NCBI GenBank assembly: GCA_934635045.1
Contig: CAKTZA010000031.1
Coordinates: forward strand, 1 to 42,270
From: an uncultured Kiritimatiellota bacterium
GTDB taxonomy: Bacteria > Verrucomicrobiota > Kiritimatiellia > RFP12 > UBA1067
Length of the DNA stretch: 42,270 bases
Reading direction: 5' to 3'
Shown here piece after piece: positions 17,622-25,009 of the stretch. The notes under the pieces were generated by a model. The model saw only the letters and a list, made by a program, of their open reading frames with translations, ran no database searches and was not told where the DNA came from. Position 1 is the stretch's first letter; the number at the start of each line of letters is the position of its first letter. Both the position numbers and the translations under genes were made by a program.

Positions 17622-18553
17622 TCAATCGGACTCCATTGGTAGTTGAGCGGAGGCACGTCAACCGGCAGACAGGTAGGCATCCGATCGCCGAGGCCATGCT
17701 TCTCTTCGTCAAGGATGAAATAATAGAGTTTCGCCGCATCGTCGTCACCGCCGACTTCCGCCGCATGCGCGAGGAGTTCCTTCGCCCGCTTGAGGTCGCG
17801 CGACGTACCTTTGCCGCAGTAGAGCCACATGCCGACAATCTTCTCCACTTCGGGATCGTGATAGTCCTCACCCAAGGCCTCCTGATACCAGTGGAACGCC
17901 GCCTTAAGGTCGCCGCGTCGCTCGTATTCGCCAGCGATGGCCAGCCAGTCTGTCGGAAAGACACCATCGCTGCCTTGAATGCCAATGATGTACCAACGGA
18001 AAGCCTCGTCTTCGTCCTTTGCGGTGCCTACGCCGTAGTGGTAGCAGCACGCGATGTCGCTCGCGAGACGGTACCTCAAGGAGCCGTTTGATTCCGCAGC
18101 CTCACGCAACAGGCGCGCCAACCCGCCCGCCTCGTCCTTCGGAACGCCGAACGCCCCGTGCAACATCCAACGTGCGTAGTCCAAGCGGGCCTGATACCAG
18201 CCGGCGGCACGGCGCACCCAGTCCACGCCCGCCGCCACATCCTGAGGGACATATGCGCCTTTTCGCAGCCAATCCCCCCACTCGTACATCTGTTTGGGAT
18301 CGCCCGTCTCGGCAAGTTCACGTTGACGCGCGACCAAACGCTGCGTCCAATAGTCCACACGCTCCATGTCACGGGCAAGGCCAAGTCGACCTGAACGATA
18401 GCGAAGACGCAGTTTGAGCATCGCACCGACATCGCCGGCCTCCGCGCGCGCCAAGTCGCCTTCCCAGTCCGCAATCCACCGTTGATGGCTCTCCTTCCAG
18501 CGTCTGTAGATCTCTTCCGCCGACGGCTCTTCCTGTTCATCTTCTTCCATCAT
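17618..18553 (-). CDS. Sel1-like repeat protein
   Basis: A 311-residue, acidic, soluble protein of Sel1-type alpha-alpha repeats. Examples are YRSGRLGLARDMERVDYWTQ, LRKGAYVPQDVAAGVDWVRR, YHYGVGTAKDEDEAFRWYI and WLYCGKGTSRDLKRAKELLA, with roughly 35-residue periodicity. Such solenoids mediate protein-protein contacts. It has no signal peptide. It lies between two paralogous uncharacterised genes and overlaps the second; its start has GAGGAG 6-8 bases upstream. It is a plausible partner of the flanking paralogues. Confidence 0.8.
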   Translation of the reverse strand: MMEEDEQEEPSAEEIYRRWKESHQRWIADWEGDLARAEAGDVGAMLKLRLRYRSGRLGLARDMERVDYWTQRLVARQRELAETGDPKQMYEWGDWLRKGAYVPQDVAAGVDWVRRAAGWYQARLDYARWMLHGAFGVPKDEAGGLARLLREAAESNGSLRYRLASDIACCYHYGVGTAKDEDEAFRWYIIGIQGSDGVFPTDWLAIAGEYERRGDLKAAFHWYQEALGEDYHDPEVEKIVGMWLYCGKGTSRDLKRAKELLAHAAEVGGDDDAAKLYYFILDEEKHGLGDRMPTCLPVDVPPLNYQWSPIE

Positions 18554-18565
18554 CGCTCCTCAAAC

Positions 18566-19249
18566 TCATGCTATGCGGATTCCTTTCATGTCATCTGCCT
18601 CAATGAAGACAAAGAATGCTGGCGCCTGATAGTTGTTTCCGACCTCCTCTTTATATTGAGGGCCACCAAGTCCGCTCATGAACCCTCGCCGATGAATGAC
18701 CTGATAAGATTGATACCGCTTCGGACTGGCCTTTCGCAACGCCATGGCAAACGTCAGAACAGATGTCTTGATCCATGTCTGCTCGGTCGGCTCCGGAACT
18801 TCCGGCGATCCGTTCCAGACGGCTACTGTCCTGTCGAGAATGTCGTCGGGTGAGACTTCATCAATCAACTGATGCCAAAGGTGGTCTTCATATTCAAAAA
18901 GCTGCGGACGCACCAAGACCCTCATGTACGGCTCTTTGCCTTCTGGATAGATCAGCTTGCGCAAATCTCCAAGTTGCTCTACATACCAGGCGGCGATATC
19001 AGGGCACGGCTTTTCGGCATTTGCCTTATCGAGCAGGGCGTTGAATTCCGATTGCGTCAACTTGCGCCCGTCCGGGCCCAGCAAATATTCGGTGTTGCTG
19101 CCCGGCTCCGAGACTGGGCGTGCATTGATCCAGTCGGCATCAACGAAACCGTAGGGGACGGCAAACATCCCCTTCTTTCGCGGTGGCACAAGATACCAGT
19201 CCGCATGCGGCTCAATCGCCTTCGGCTCGCCAAAGCAAACGAATTTCAT
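18566..19249 (-). CDS. uncharacterised MKFxxxG family protein, paralogue B
   Basis: A 227-residue relative of the protein at 16575-17621. Shared blocks are MKFVCFGEPKA, KKGMFAVPYGFVDADW, FEYEDHLWHQL, TSVLTFAMALRKASPKRYQ and the end FFVFIEADDMKGIRI. I chose ATG 19249 because both relatives start there and GGAGG lies 8 bases before; the reading frame is open for 38 codons further upstream but without conservation. Upstream is one of the four two-box elements (19284-19315), so this operon belongs to the proposed regulon. Function is unknown. Confidence 0.7.
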   Translation of the reverse strand: MKFVCFGEPKAIEPHADWYLVPPRKKGMFAVPYGFVDADWINARPVSEPGSNTEYLLGPDGRKLTQSEFNALLDKANAEKPCPDIAAWYVEQLGDLRKLIYPEGKEPYMRVLVRPQLFEYEDHLWHQLIDEVSPDDILDRTVAVWNGSPEVPEPTEQTWIKTSVLTFAMALRKASPKRYQSYQVIHRRGFMSGLGGPQYKEEVGNNYQAPAFFVFIEADDMKGIRIA

Positions 19250-19283
19250 TTTATATGCCTCCATCTCTGTCCGTCTTGTTGTC

Positions 19284-19315
19284 CCCATAGGCCATCGGAC
19301 AGGGGCATTCTGACA
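19284..19315 (-). promoter_or_regulatory. two-box element upstream of paralogue B operon
   Basis: On the minus strand TGTCAGAA, 16 bases, then CCTATGGG, ending 34 bases before the ATG of paralogue B. Same form and spacing as at 23763-23794, 24978-25009 and 30821-30852. Likely promoter of an alternative sigma factor. Confidence 0.6.
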
Positions 19316-19328
19316 GATTGGGTCTCGT

Positions 19329-19652
19329 TCACAGCGGCCAAGCCTGCCAATTTCGGTGTGCATAGATGAAACGCCGGACTTCCATCGTGCGCCCGATTAC
19401 GACATACAGCACAAGGAAGTTCCCGGCCTGTATGCGATAGTACGGATGCTCCCGATCAAGCTTCGACGGATACGGCTCGAACGACTCTGGTGCATGCAAC
19501 CGCTCGTAAATGGCATCAAAGGCAGCGTCTATCAGCTTGTCCGCCGCCAGCGGATTTCGCAACGTGAGGCGAATGTAGTCTATCGCCTCACGCATGTCTT
19601 CCTCGAATTGAGGCAGGAACTCAAGCGCGTACTTTCTTTCCCGCATGAGCAT
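19329..19652 (-). CDS. RelE/ParE family toxin
   Basis: A 107-residue toxin of the RelE/ParE superfamily: YALEFLPQFEEDMREAIDYI at the start, ERLHAPESFEPYPS, and the C-terminal beta-strands YRIQAGNFLVLYVVIGRTME and VRRFIYAHRNW with the typical basic residues. Members cleave ribosome-bound mRNA (RelE) or poison gyrase (ParE); which applies is not clear. The gene starts inside the antitoxin gene (32-base overlap, ATG 19652; a second ATG at 19646), the usual antitoxin-first order. Confidence 0.88.
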   Translation of the reverse strand: MLMRERKYALEFLPQFEEDMREAIDYIRLTLRNPLAADKLIDAAFDAIYERLHAPESFEPYPSKLDREHPYYRIQAGNFLVLYVVIGRTMEVRRFIYAHRNWQAWPL

Positions 19653-19899
19653 GCTCCTTCAGCCGTCGATACACCTCGTCCGCCGAAAACCGCCGTGCAT
19701 CGTTCGCCGCCAGACGATCCGTCTCCGAAAGAATCGCCTCCATAGGATCGATCAGTGCCTGATAGGCTTCTATGGACAGCATCACCGAAGCCCCATAGCC
19801 GTTCTTGGTGAAGAACACAGGACCCGCCTTGATGTCGGATTCAATCTCATTGAACTTGCTACGCAAGTCTGTAACCGGTCGAATGTTAAGCGTTTGCAT
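19621..19899 (-). CDS. Phd/YefM family antitoxin
   Basis: A 92-residue antitoxin. The N-terminal half (LNIRPVTDLRSKFNEIESDI, PVFFTKNGYGASVMLSIEAYQAL) is the Phd/YefM DNA-binding and dimerisation fold; the Lys/Arg/Glu-rich C-terminus (ADEVYRRLKEHAHAGKK) should wrap the toxin. ATG 19899 is chosen because GGAGG lies 7 bases upstream. The protein normally binds its own promoter and represses the pair. Confidence 0.9.
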   Translation of the reverse strand: MQTLNIRPVTDLRSKFNEIESDIKAGPVFFTKNGYGASVMLSIEAYQALIDPMEAILSETDRLAANDARRFSADEVYRRLKEHAHAGKKVRA

Positions 19900-19930
19900 C
19901 AGAACCTCCAAATGCACGAATTGTAGCATA

Positions 19931-19939
19931 ATTATATCA
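19931..19939 (-). promoter_or_regulatory. extended -10 for the toxin-antitoxin pair
   Basis: TGATATAAT on the minus strand, 31 bases before the antitoxin ATG. The stop codon of the truncated paralogue C lies on the same bases, marking the junction between it and the inserted module. The Phd-type antitoxin probably represses here. Confidence 0.65.
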
Positions 19940-20137
19940 GCCCCGACAAGGCCGCAGACATTCCGTGTTGCCGTCCGGAGACCAGTCGGGCGCACGCAGA
20001 TAATTGACTGAGAATCCGTAGGGGAGGGCGAAAAACCCCTTTCGGCATGGCGGATCGTAATACTCGGCCTCGTCCGGGTTCTCATGGTAATCCCGTTGCG
20101 GCACCGCCTTCGGCTCACCAAAGCAAACGAACTTCAT
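19937..20137 (-). pseudogene. truncated MKFxxxG family protein, paralogue C
   Basis: A 66-codon 5' fragment of a third member of the family. It has the start MKFVCFGEPKAV (identical to paralogue B for 11 residues), CRKGFFALPYGFSVNY, and then SPDGNTE, where paralogue B has SEPGSNTE. Homology ends there, and the reading frame stops eight codons later on the toxin-antitoxin promoter. The missing 150 or more residues are replaced by the toxin-antitoxin pair, so insertion of that pair probably cut the gene. It may still be translated. Confidence 0.65.
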
Positions 20138-20269
20138 TTTATGTCCCTTGAGAGTGTTGCTTTCATGCGGACATCACTTCACATTCTCCGCGCCAGGCAC
20201 ACGATCGATCGTAAAACCGAAGCGCAGGCAAGACACTCGTTTTCCTTTTGTTTTGCGCCTTCCGCAATG

Positions 20270-20308
20270 TGCGAACGAATCCGCAAGGCATCAGCGGCCT
20301 CGTTCGCA
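20270..20308. terminator. hairpin downstream of the BspA-like gene
   Basis: TGCGAACGA pairs perfectly with TCGTTCGCA; an inner CCGC/GCGG stem closes a 9-base loop. It lies 18 bases past the stop of the BspA-like gene, with no T-run. It may be a U-less terminator or an RNA-stabilising hairpin. The rest of the 188-base gap (20138-20325) shows no gene. Confidence 0.4.
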
Positions 20309-20325
20309 TGAGAAATCGCCGAGAC

Positions 20326-22560
20326 TCATCTCACTTCGACAGATACAGTGAAGAACCGCATCTCGGAGCGATTTGCGCTTGTCACCTCTTCCCATCCTAC
20401 TTCCGACAGCGTCCGCTTGCCGAGTGTCACAAGATTCAGGTTGGAACTGGGCGCGACGCCATTGACCGTACATCCAATGACGGGCAAGCCGTTCCGGTCA
20501 AAGGAGATGTTCGCCACGAACTTTGACTTTTCATCGTTTGGATCGAGTCCCGAGACATACGATTTCCAGGCCGCATAGCCGTTTGCGCCGCACGCGCAAG
20601 CCGTCGTCTCGTCAACCGACTCGACAGAAGGCGCGAACCCCTTCTCGACAAACCATTGCTTCGGCACGTTAATTGTCCGAACAGCGGCATTGCGCTTGCC
20701 AAGAGCCAGCACGACGGAATCTTCAGAAAGCGAGAACTGGCTAAATCCAGGAACGCCATAAAAGGCGTGTGAGCCGATCTCAATCCCCTTGCGCGGCGTG
20801 TAGACAAGGCTCTTGCAGCCCGAAAAAGCCGATGCCCCAATCTCAGAAATGGAATCAGGAACCTCAATTTCGGACAGACGCTCGCATTTTGCGAATGCCG
20901 ACTTTCCAATCGTCTGCACACCCTCGCAAAAACGAACGAACGTCAGTTTTCCGCACTGCTCGAATGCCTCGTCCATCGTCTTCACAGACGGAGGAATGTC
21001 CAGCCGCGTCAGTCCCGCCCGCAAGAATGCCTGACTTCCGATTTCAATTACACCATTCGGAATGTTCACCTCGCGAAGACTTGTCGCATCAAGGCAGAAC
21101 CGATAGGGAATGACAGTCACCTTCTGAGGGACAGAAACTCGCACCAACGACTTGCAGCCAGCAAAGACCGAACCGCCCAACGCAAGCAACTGCTCCGGCA
21201 AATCGATTGTCTTCAGCGATTCGCACGTGTAAAACGCGCTAGCTCCAATGTTGGTAATCGAACTGGGCAGATAAACCGATTCCAACGACGTGCAGGAGGA
21301 AAACATCGAATCGCCAATGAATTCCTGACCTTCGGCGAACTGCACAGACTTCAGAGAGGAGCAATTGCCGAAGGCCAAATACAAATGCTGGCTATTTCGC
21401 GCATCTGCACCTATGACAGGAGACCTGAAGACAACCGACTCCAAGCCCTTGCAACCCTCAAAGGCATACGACCACATTTCCTTCAATGTGGTCGGCAACA
21501 CGGCTCGCGTGATGCCGCACTGACGGAATCCCCAGGAACCGATGCACGTCAGCCCCTCGGCAAACACAACATCTGCCAAAGCCGAACACTTCAAGAAAGC
21601 ATTAGCCCCCACCATCTTAACGGAAGACGGAATCGAGATTTTCGGCAGCTTCGTGCAGCCATAAAACGCCGATCCGTAGATGTTCGTGATCGTCGATGAC
21701 AGCGTCACGTTTTCAAGGGCCGTGCATCCGCTGAACATGGACTCGCCGACATACTCCTGTCCTTCCGAAAACACAACCGACTTCAAGTTGGTGCAGCTGG
21801 AGAAGATTGATGGGTTCCAATGGGTTGCCGACAATGCCGTCCATTCGACGTCTTCCCCTATTCGCGCCCCAGTCTCAAACCGAACGGATTCGAGAGAAGC
21901 GCATCCACCGAACGCCTCTGAATAAACCGCCTTCACGGTCGCGGGAATATCCAACGATTTCAGCCCTGAACGCAGAAAAGCCTGGCTCCCGATACCCTCC
22001 AAATCGTCTCCGAAATGAACAGCCGTCAGATTTCGGCAATCGACAAAAGCCTGACTTCCGATCGTCTTGCCGTTCAGTGCGACTTCAGACAAGGCCGAGC
22101 ACTTGTAAAACAAGGTACTCGGTGCCCATTCGGCTACATCAACCTTCGTTCCCAAACCTTCCCCTGACGGCATGTAGGTTCGCTTAAGCGAATAGACATC
22201 CCCTGCGAGATAGGCGGACACGAGATTGGTACACCCGGAAAACGCACCATCATTAATCGCGCGAACAGATGCGGGGACGATGAGCGTCCGCAACCAGTCC
22301 TTCGACTTGAAATCGTCGGTGTAGATTGCAACGACTGCCTGTCCACCGAGCATGGAAGGAATTGCCAGATCAACGTTCGCTGTTGCCGGCGTAGAATAAC
22401 CGACAATGACTGAGCCGCCTGTACACAGTTTCGTCGCGCCGCAATACACGCCATCCGACAATTGGTAATATGTGTAGCCATTTTCGGTGTATTCCGTCAC
22501 GGCTTGAGCGACACCCACGACCCCCGCGACAGCGACCAATGCCAACATGAGTTTACGCAT
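20326..22560 (-). CDS. BspA-type leucine-rich repeat exported protein
   Basis: A 744-residue secreted protein. ATG 22560 gives a clean signal peptide (MRKLMLALVAVAGVVGVAQA) and has AAAGGA 7 bases upstream. The body is a chain of about twenty BspA-type leucine-rich repeats of about 23 residues, with recurring IGSQAFLRSGLKSLDIP, AFYGCTKLPKISIPSSV and FSGCTALENVTLSSTI. The C-terminal 100 residues form a separate domain (ANGYAAWKSYVSGLDPND, then W-rich strands). Such proteins bind host or matrix molecules in gut bacteria, but no ligand is implied here. It follows the lipoprotein gene at 22604 by 43 bases and probably shares its two-box promoter. Confidence 0.88.
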   Translation of the reverse strand: MRKLMLALVAVAGVVGVAQAVTEYTENGYTYYQLSDGVYCGATKLCTGGSVIVGYSTPATANVDLAIPSMLGGQAVVAIYTDDFKSKDWLRTLIVPASVRAINDGAFSGCTNLVSAYLAGDVYSLKRTYMPSGEGLGTKVDVAEWAPSTLFYKCSALSEVALNGKTIGSQAFVDCRNLTAVHFGDDLEGIGSQAFLRSGLKSLDIPATVKAVYSEAFGGCASLESVRFETGARIGEDVEWTALSATHWNPSIFSSCTNLKSVVFSEGQEYVGESMFSGCTALENVTLSSTITNIYGSAFYGCTKLPKISIPSSVKMVGANAFLKCSALADVVFAEGLTCIGSWGFRQCGITRAVLPTTLKEMWSYAFEGCKGLESVVFRSPVIGADARNSQHLYLAFGNCSSLKSVQFAEGQEFIGDSMFSSCTSLESVYLPSSITNIGASAFYTCESLKTIDLPEQLLALGGSVFAGCKSLVRVSVPQKVTVIPYRFCLDATSLREVNIPNGVIEIGSQAFLRAGLTRLDIPPSVKTMDEAFEQCGKLTFVRFCEGVQTIGKSAFAKCERLSEIEVPDSISEIGASAFSGCKSLVYTPRKGIEIGSHAFYGVPGFSQFSLSEDSVVLALGKRNAAVRTINVPKQWFVEKGFAPSVESVDETTACACGANGYAAWKSYVSGLDPNDEKSKFVANISFDRNGLPVIGCTVNGVAPSSNLNLVTLGKRTLSEVGWEEVTSANRSEMRFFTVSVEVR

Positions 22561-22603
22561 TTGCATTCCTTTCTTGTTCTTGTTGTTTGGTTGAGCCAAA
22601 ATA

Positions 22604-23719
22604 CTACCCCTGCTTGTCCGCAACCCGCTCTTCCGGCAAGCCCAGCAGCTTGCGCACCTCGCGGAGAAGAGTCTTCACGTCCTGTTCCTTCGCCGCCGCC
22701 TGTTTCGCGCATTCAACCTCGACTTTCTTGCGGTAGTCTGCTACGGCATTATCATACGCATCCTTCGCAGCCTTCCGCGCCGCCGCGATGCGTGCCTCCT
22801 GTTCCTGGACATCCTTGCGATTCCGCGACCAACGCACCGTATACGACTTTCGCGTCGCATTCGCCAAGCTGCGCATATGCGGATCATCTTCGCAGTGCTG
22901 ATAGACCTTCTCGCTCGTCCAACTTCCGTCCTTTAACTCTTTCAGTTCAAGCATCGCCTTGGCCAACGCAGGAAGTTTCGCCTTCATGTTCATGCACCCA
23001 TTCACGTAGTTTGAGATGGCGATTTTCGCTTCGGCACTCGCAATGTCGAGCAATTTACACTGCTCAATGACCTCCTTACAGATGATGTCTCCGATGTTAT
23101 CGCCTCGACTATTTGGACGCCAGTTATCTGGCCCGTTCCCGACATAGTCCACGAGATTGTGATCTTCGACCACGCGGTAGATTCCTTCGCTATCCTTCAG
23201 GCGCGGGATGCGCACACGATAGCCGGTGTTCAAAACTTCCTCGAGAGCCGCCCCTTTGATCTCCGGGCCGTAGAAGACAGGGCGGAACTCATTTCGTTCC
23301 ACCTTATTCAGCAGAGGTCTAATCTCTTCGACATCGGCATCGAAACCCTTTCCCTTCAACCGAGAGATTTCGACGCCCATAAACCCATCGCACCACTCAT
23401 TGGCGTTCGTCGGATTGCGCAACAGCCCCCTGTCATCAAACTTCAAATTGATTAGACGGTAGAACTTCTGCCCCTTCTTCGGCACCAGCATGAAATCGGC
23501 ACAGGCCATTTCCCGACCAAGATCCATCTCGACCTTGGCGTTCTTGAACTTGAAGCCGGAAAAGCCGCAAAGGTTCATGCCCGCCTCATGCCACTTGCAC
23601 AGAGCCTCGTTGCCGGGGCCTTCCATGAACGCCTGGGGATCTTCGTAACGCTGCTTGCCGCAACCTGCTACCGTCGCGCCCATCGCCGCCGCCACACACA
23701 TCTTCATCAACTTGTTCAT
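22604..23719 (-). CDS. uncharacterised lipoprotein with coiled-coil C-terminus
   Basis: A 371-residue lipoprotein. ATG 23719 gives the signal MNKLMKMCVAAAMGATVAGC with the lipobox VAGC. I recognise no domain in residues 20-290 (which contain FDDRGLLRNPTNANEWCDGFMG and YRVVEDHNLVDYVG). Residues from about 300 to 355 are a Lys/Ala/Glu-rich coiled coil. The leader upstream is unstructured and rich in CAAAC, and a two-box element (23763-23794) lies 43 bases before ATG. Likely in one transcript with the BspA-like gene. Confidence 0.75.
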   Translation of the reverse strand: MNKLMKMCVAAAMGATVAGCGKQRYEDPQAFMEGPGNEALCKWHEAGMNLCGFSGFKFKNAKVEMDLGREMACADFMLVPKKGQKFYRLINLKFDDRGLLRNPTNANEWCDGFMGVEISRLKGKGFDADVEEIRPLLNKVERNEFRPVFYGPEIKGAALEEVLNTGYRVRIPRLKDSEGIYRVVEDHNLVDYVGNGPDNWRPNSRGDNIGDIICKEVIEQCKLLDIASAEAKIAISNYVNGCMNMKAKLPALAKAMLELKELKDGSWTSEKVYQHCEDDPHMRSLANATRKSYTVRWSRNRKDVQEQEARIAAARKAAKDAYDNAVADYRKKVEVECAKQAAAKEQDVKTLLREVRKLLGLPEERVADKQG

Positions 23720-23762
23720 TCGTGTTTGTCTTTCGTTTGTCCGTTTGTTTGTTTCAGATGTT

Positions 23763-23794
23763 CCCTTAGGCCGCACCGCGCAGCCGTTCTGACA
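23763..23794 (-). promoter_or_regulatory. two-box element upstream of the lipoprotein-BspA operon
   Basis: Minus strand TGTCAGAA, 16 bases, CCTAAGGG. Box 2 ends 43 bases before the start codon of the lipoprotein gene. It lies in the short gap after the 23814 gene, so it would give that operon its own start. Confidence 0.65.
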
Positions 23795-23813
23795 GATTGT
23801 TCCTGAACCAAGG

Positions 23814-24383
23814 TTATCTTTTCCGTACGGAATCCATGATGGCATTGACCATCAGATCAATGGCCTTCTTCGCCGACTCCTCGTTGACGTCAACCCCCTC
23901 GATCACGCTTCGCTTCAAGGCGATCTGGATGGGACTGTTGCTGACGGGTATCACATAGAGAACCAGGCAACGATTCAGGAAATAGAGGATGACGAACCCG
24001 ATTGCAAATGCCAGCCGCAACACGACAGCCCAGCCGCTCGCATCTTCGCTCAACAGCGCGACAACAGCCCAGAACACACTGGCAACAGCCGCCAAGACAT
24101 AGCCGAACGGCTTCAGGTAGCCCGTCCCGATGTTGCTCGCGCCCGTGAGTGGAACGATTTCGCGCAGCTGTCCGGCAAGCGATCCTTCGGAAAGCGACAC
24201 GTGATTGCGGTGCAGCTCCAAGACCGTCGTCGCGTCAAGCTTCAGCAGACTCATGAGCCAAGCCATGATTCCAGAACGCCGCGCCTCAATGCGAACGGGG
24301 ACATCCGCGTCGACATCCACCTTCCATTTTTTGACCACCAGCGCACGCATACCAAAGAACATGGACCAGAAAGAGAGATTCAT
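23814..24383 (-). CDS. membrane protein, paralogue of the 24395 gene
   Basis: A 189-residue protein with two transmembrane helices (YVLAAVASVFWAVVALL and AIGFVILYFLNRCLVLYVIP) and a preceding soluble part. It aligns with the 24395-24931 product throughout: LMSLLKLDATTVLELHRNHV, EGSLAGQLREIVPLT, SNIGTGYLKPFGY, and the end ALKRSVIEGVDVNEESAKKAIDLM. The fold could be a bacterial PH-like domain (strand-rich, then helices), but this is a guess. GGAGGC precedes ATG by 6 bases, and the gene follows its paralogue by 11 bases. Confidence 0.7.
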   Translation of the reverse strand: MNLSFWSMFFGMRALVVKKWKVDVDADVPVRIEARRSGIMAWLMSLLKLDATTVLELHRNHVSLSEGSLAGQLREIVPLTGASNIGTGYLKPFGYVLAAVASVFWAVVALLSEDASGWAVVLRLAFAIGFVILYFLNRCLVLYVIPVSNSPIQIALKRSVIEGVDVNEESAKKAIDLMVNAIMDSVRKR

Positions 24384-24394
24384 GATTTGCCTCC

Positions 24395-24931
24395 TTAACG
24401 CGCCGTGTTCTTCTCGACGAGGCCGGAAACGATCTTCACGATTCGCTCCGCCGTCTCTGCATCCAGCGACACGCCCTCGATCAGACTGCGCTTGAACGCC
24501 ATGAAGGTCGTGCTGCCGCTGTGGGGGATGAAGTAGAGTACAAGGGACTTGCGCGTCCAGTACCAGAAGCCAAACAGGGCGGCCAGAATCAGGGAAATGC
24601 CCAGCGTCGGAATGGCCAGCAGCAAGAAAACGACCGCAAGAATCGCATAAAGGAACGGCTTGAGGTAGCCCGTGCCAAGGTTGCTGATGCGCGTCAGGGG
24701 AATGGTCTCCGTGAATGCGCCGGAAAGCGATCCGCCCGAATACTCGATGCGATCCTCGTAGACGTCAAACACCGTTGTCGTATCAAGTCCCAGCTTGGCG
24801 CCCAGCCATGTCCAGAGGCCGCCTTTCCGCCCCTTGACGTGAACGTAGTGAGGTCCTGCCTCGTCGATCTTCAGTTCCTTGAGCACGAGCGCCCCGCGTC
24901 CGCTCAACCTTGCCAATTGTCCTAATGTCAT
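24395..24931 (-). CDS. membrane protein, paralogue of the 23814 gene
   Basis: A 178-residue protein with the same layout as its neighbour: GLWTWLGAKLGLDTTTVFDV, GGSLSGAFTETIPLT, SNLGTGYLKPF, two hydrophobic helices (FLYAILAVVFLLLAIPTL, ISLILAALFGFWYW), and a cytosolic end FKRSLIEGVSLDAETAERI. ATG 24931 is chosen for its position after GAAAGGAAA and its agreement with the paralogue. A two-box element lies 46 bases upstream, overlapping the end of the COG3014-like gene. The pair may form a heteromer. Function unknown. Confidence 0.72.
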   Translation of the reverse strand: MTLGQLARLSGRGALVLKELKIDEAGPHYVHVKGRKGGLWTWLGAKLGLDTTTVFDVYEDRIEYSGGSLSGAFTETIPLTRISNLGTGYLKPFLYAILAVVFLLLAIPTLGISLILAALFGFWYWTRKSLVLYFIPHSGSTTFMAFKRSLIEGVSLDAETAERIVKIVSGLVEKNTAR

Positions 24932-24977
24932 TTCTATTTCCTTTCTCTTGTTTGTCTCTGCTTTGTTTCCGATGATT

Positions 24978-25009
24978 CCCTTAGGACGCCTCAAAGAACC
25001 GGTCTGATA
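24978..25009 (-). promoter_or_regulatory. two-box element upstream of the membrane protein pair
   Basis: Minus strand TATCAGAC, 16 bases, CCTAAGGG. It overlaps the last codons of the upstream COG3014-like gene, so part of its sequence is also coding. Box 2 ends 46 bases before ATG 24931. Confidence 0.55.

Noticed and set aside
20821..20852. Further copies of the two-box element near the BspA, DUF6844-like, CsgG-like, COG3014-like and sigma genes
   Set aside because: I looked upstream of each; none had both boxes at 16-base spacing (upstream of paralogue C only a partial match with wrong spacing). These genes seem to be read from upstream promoters.
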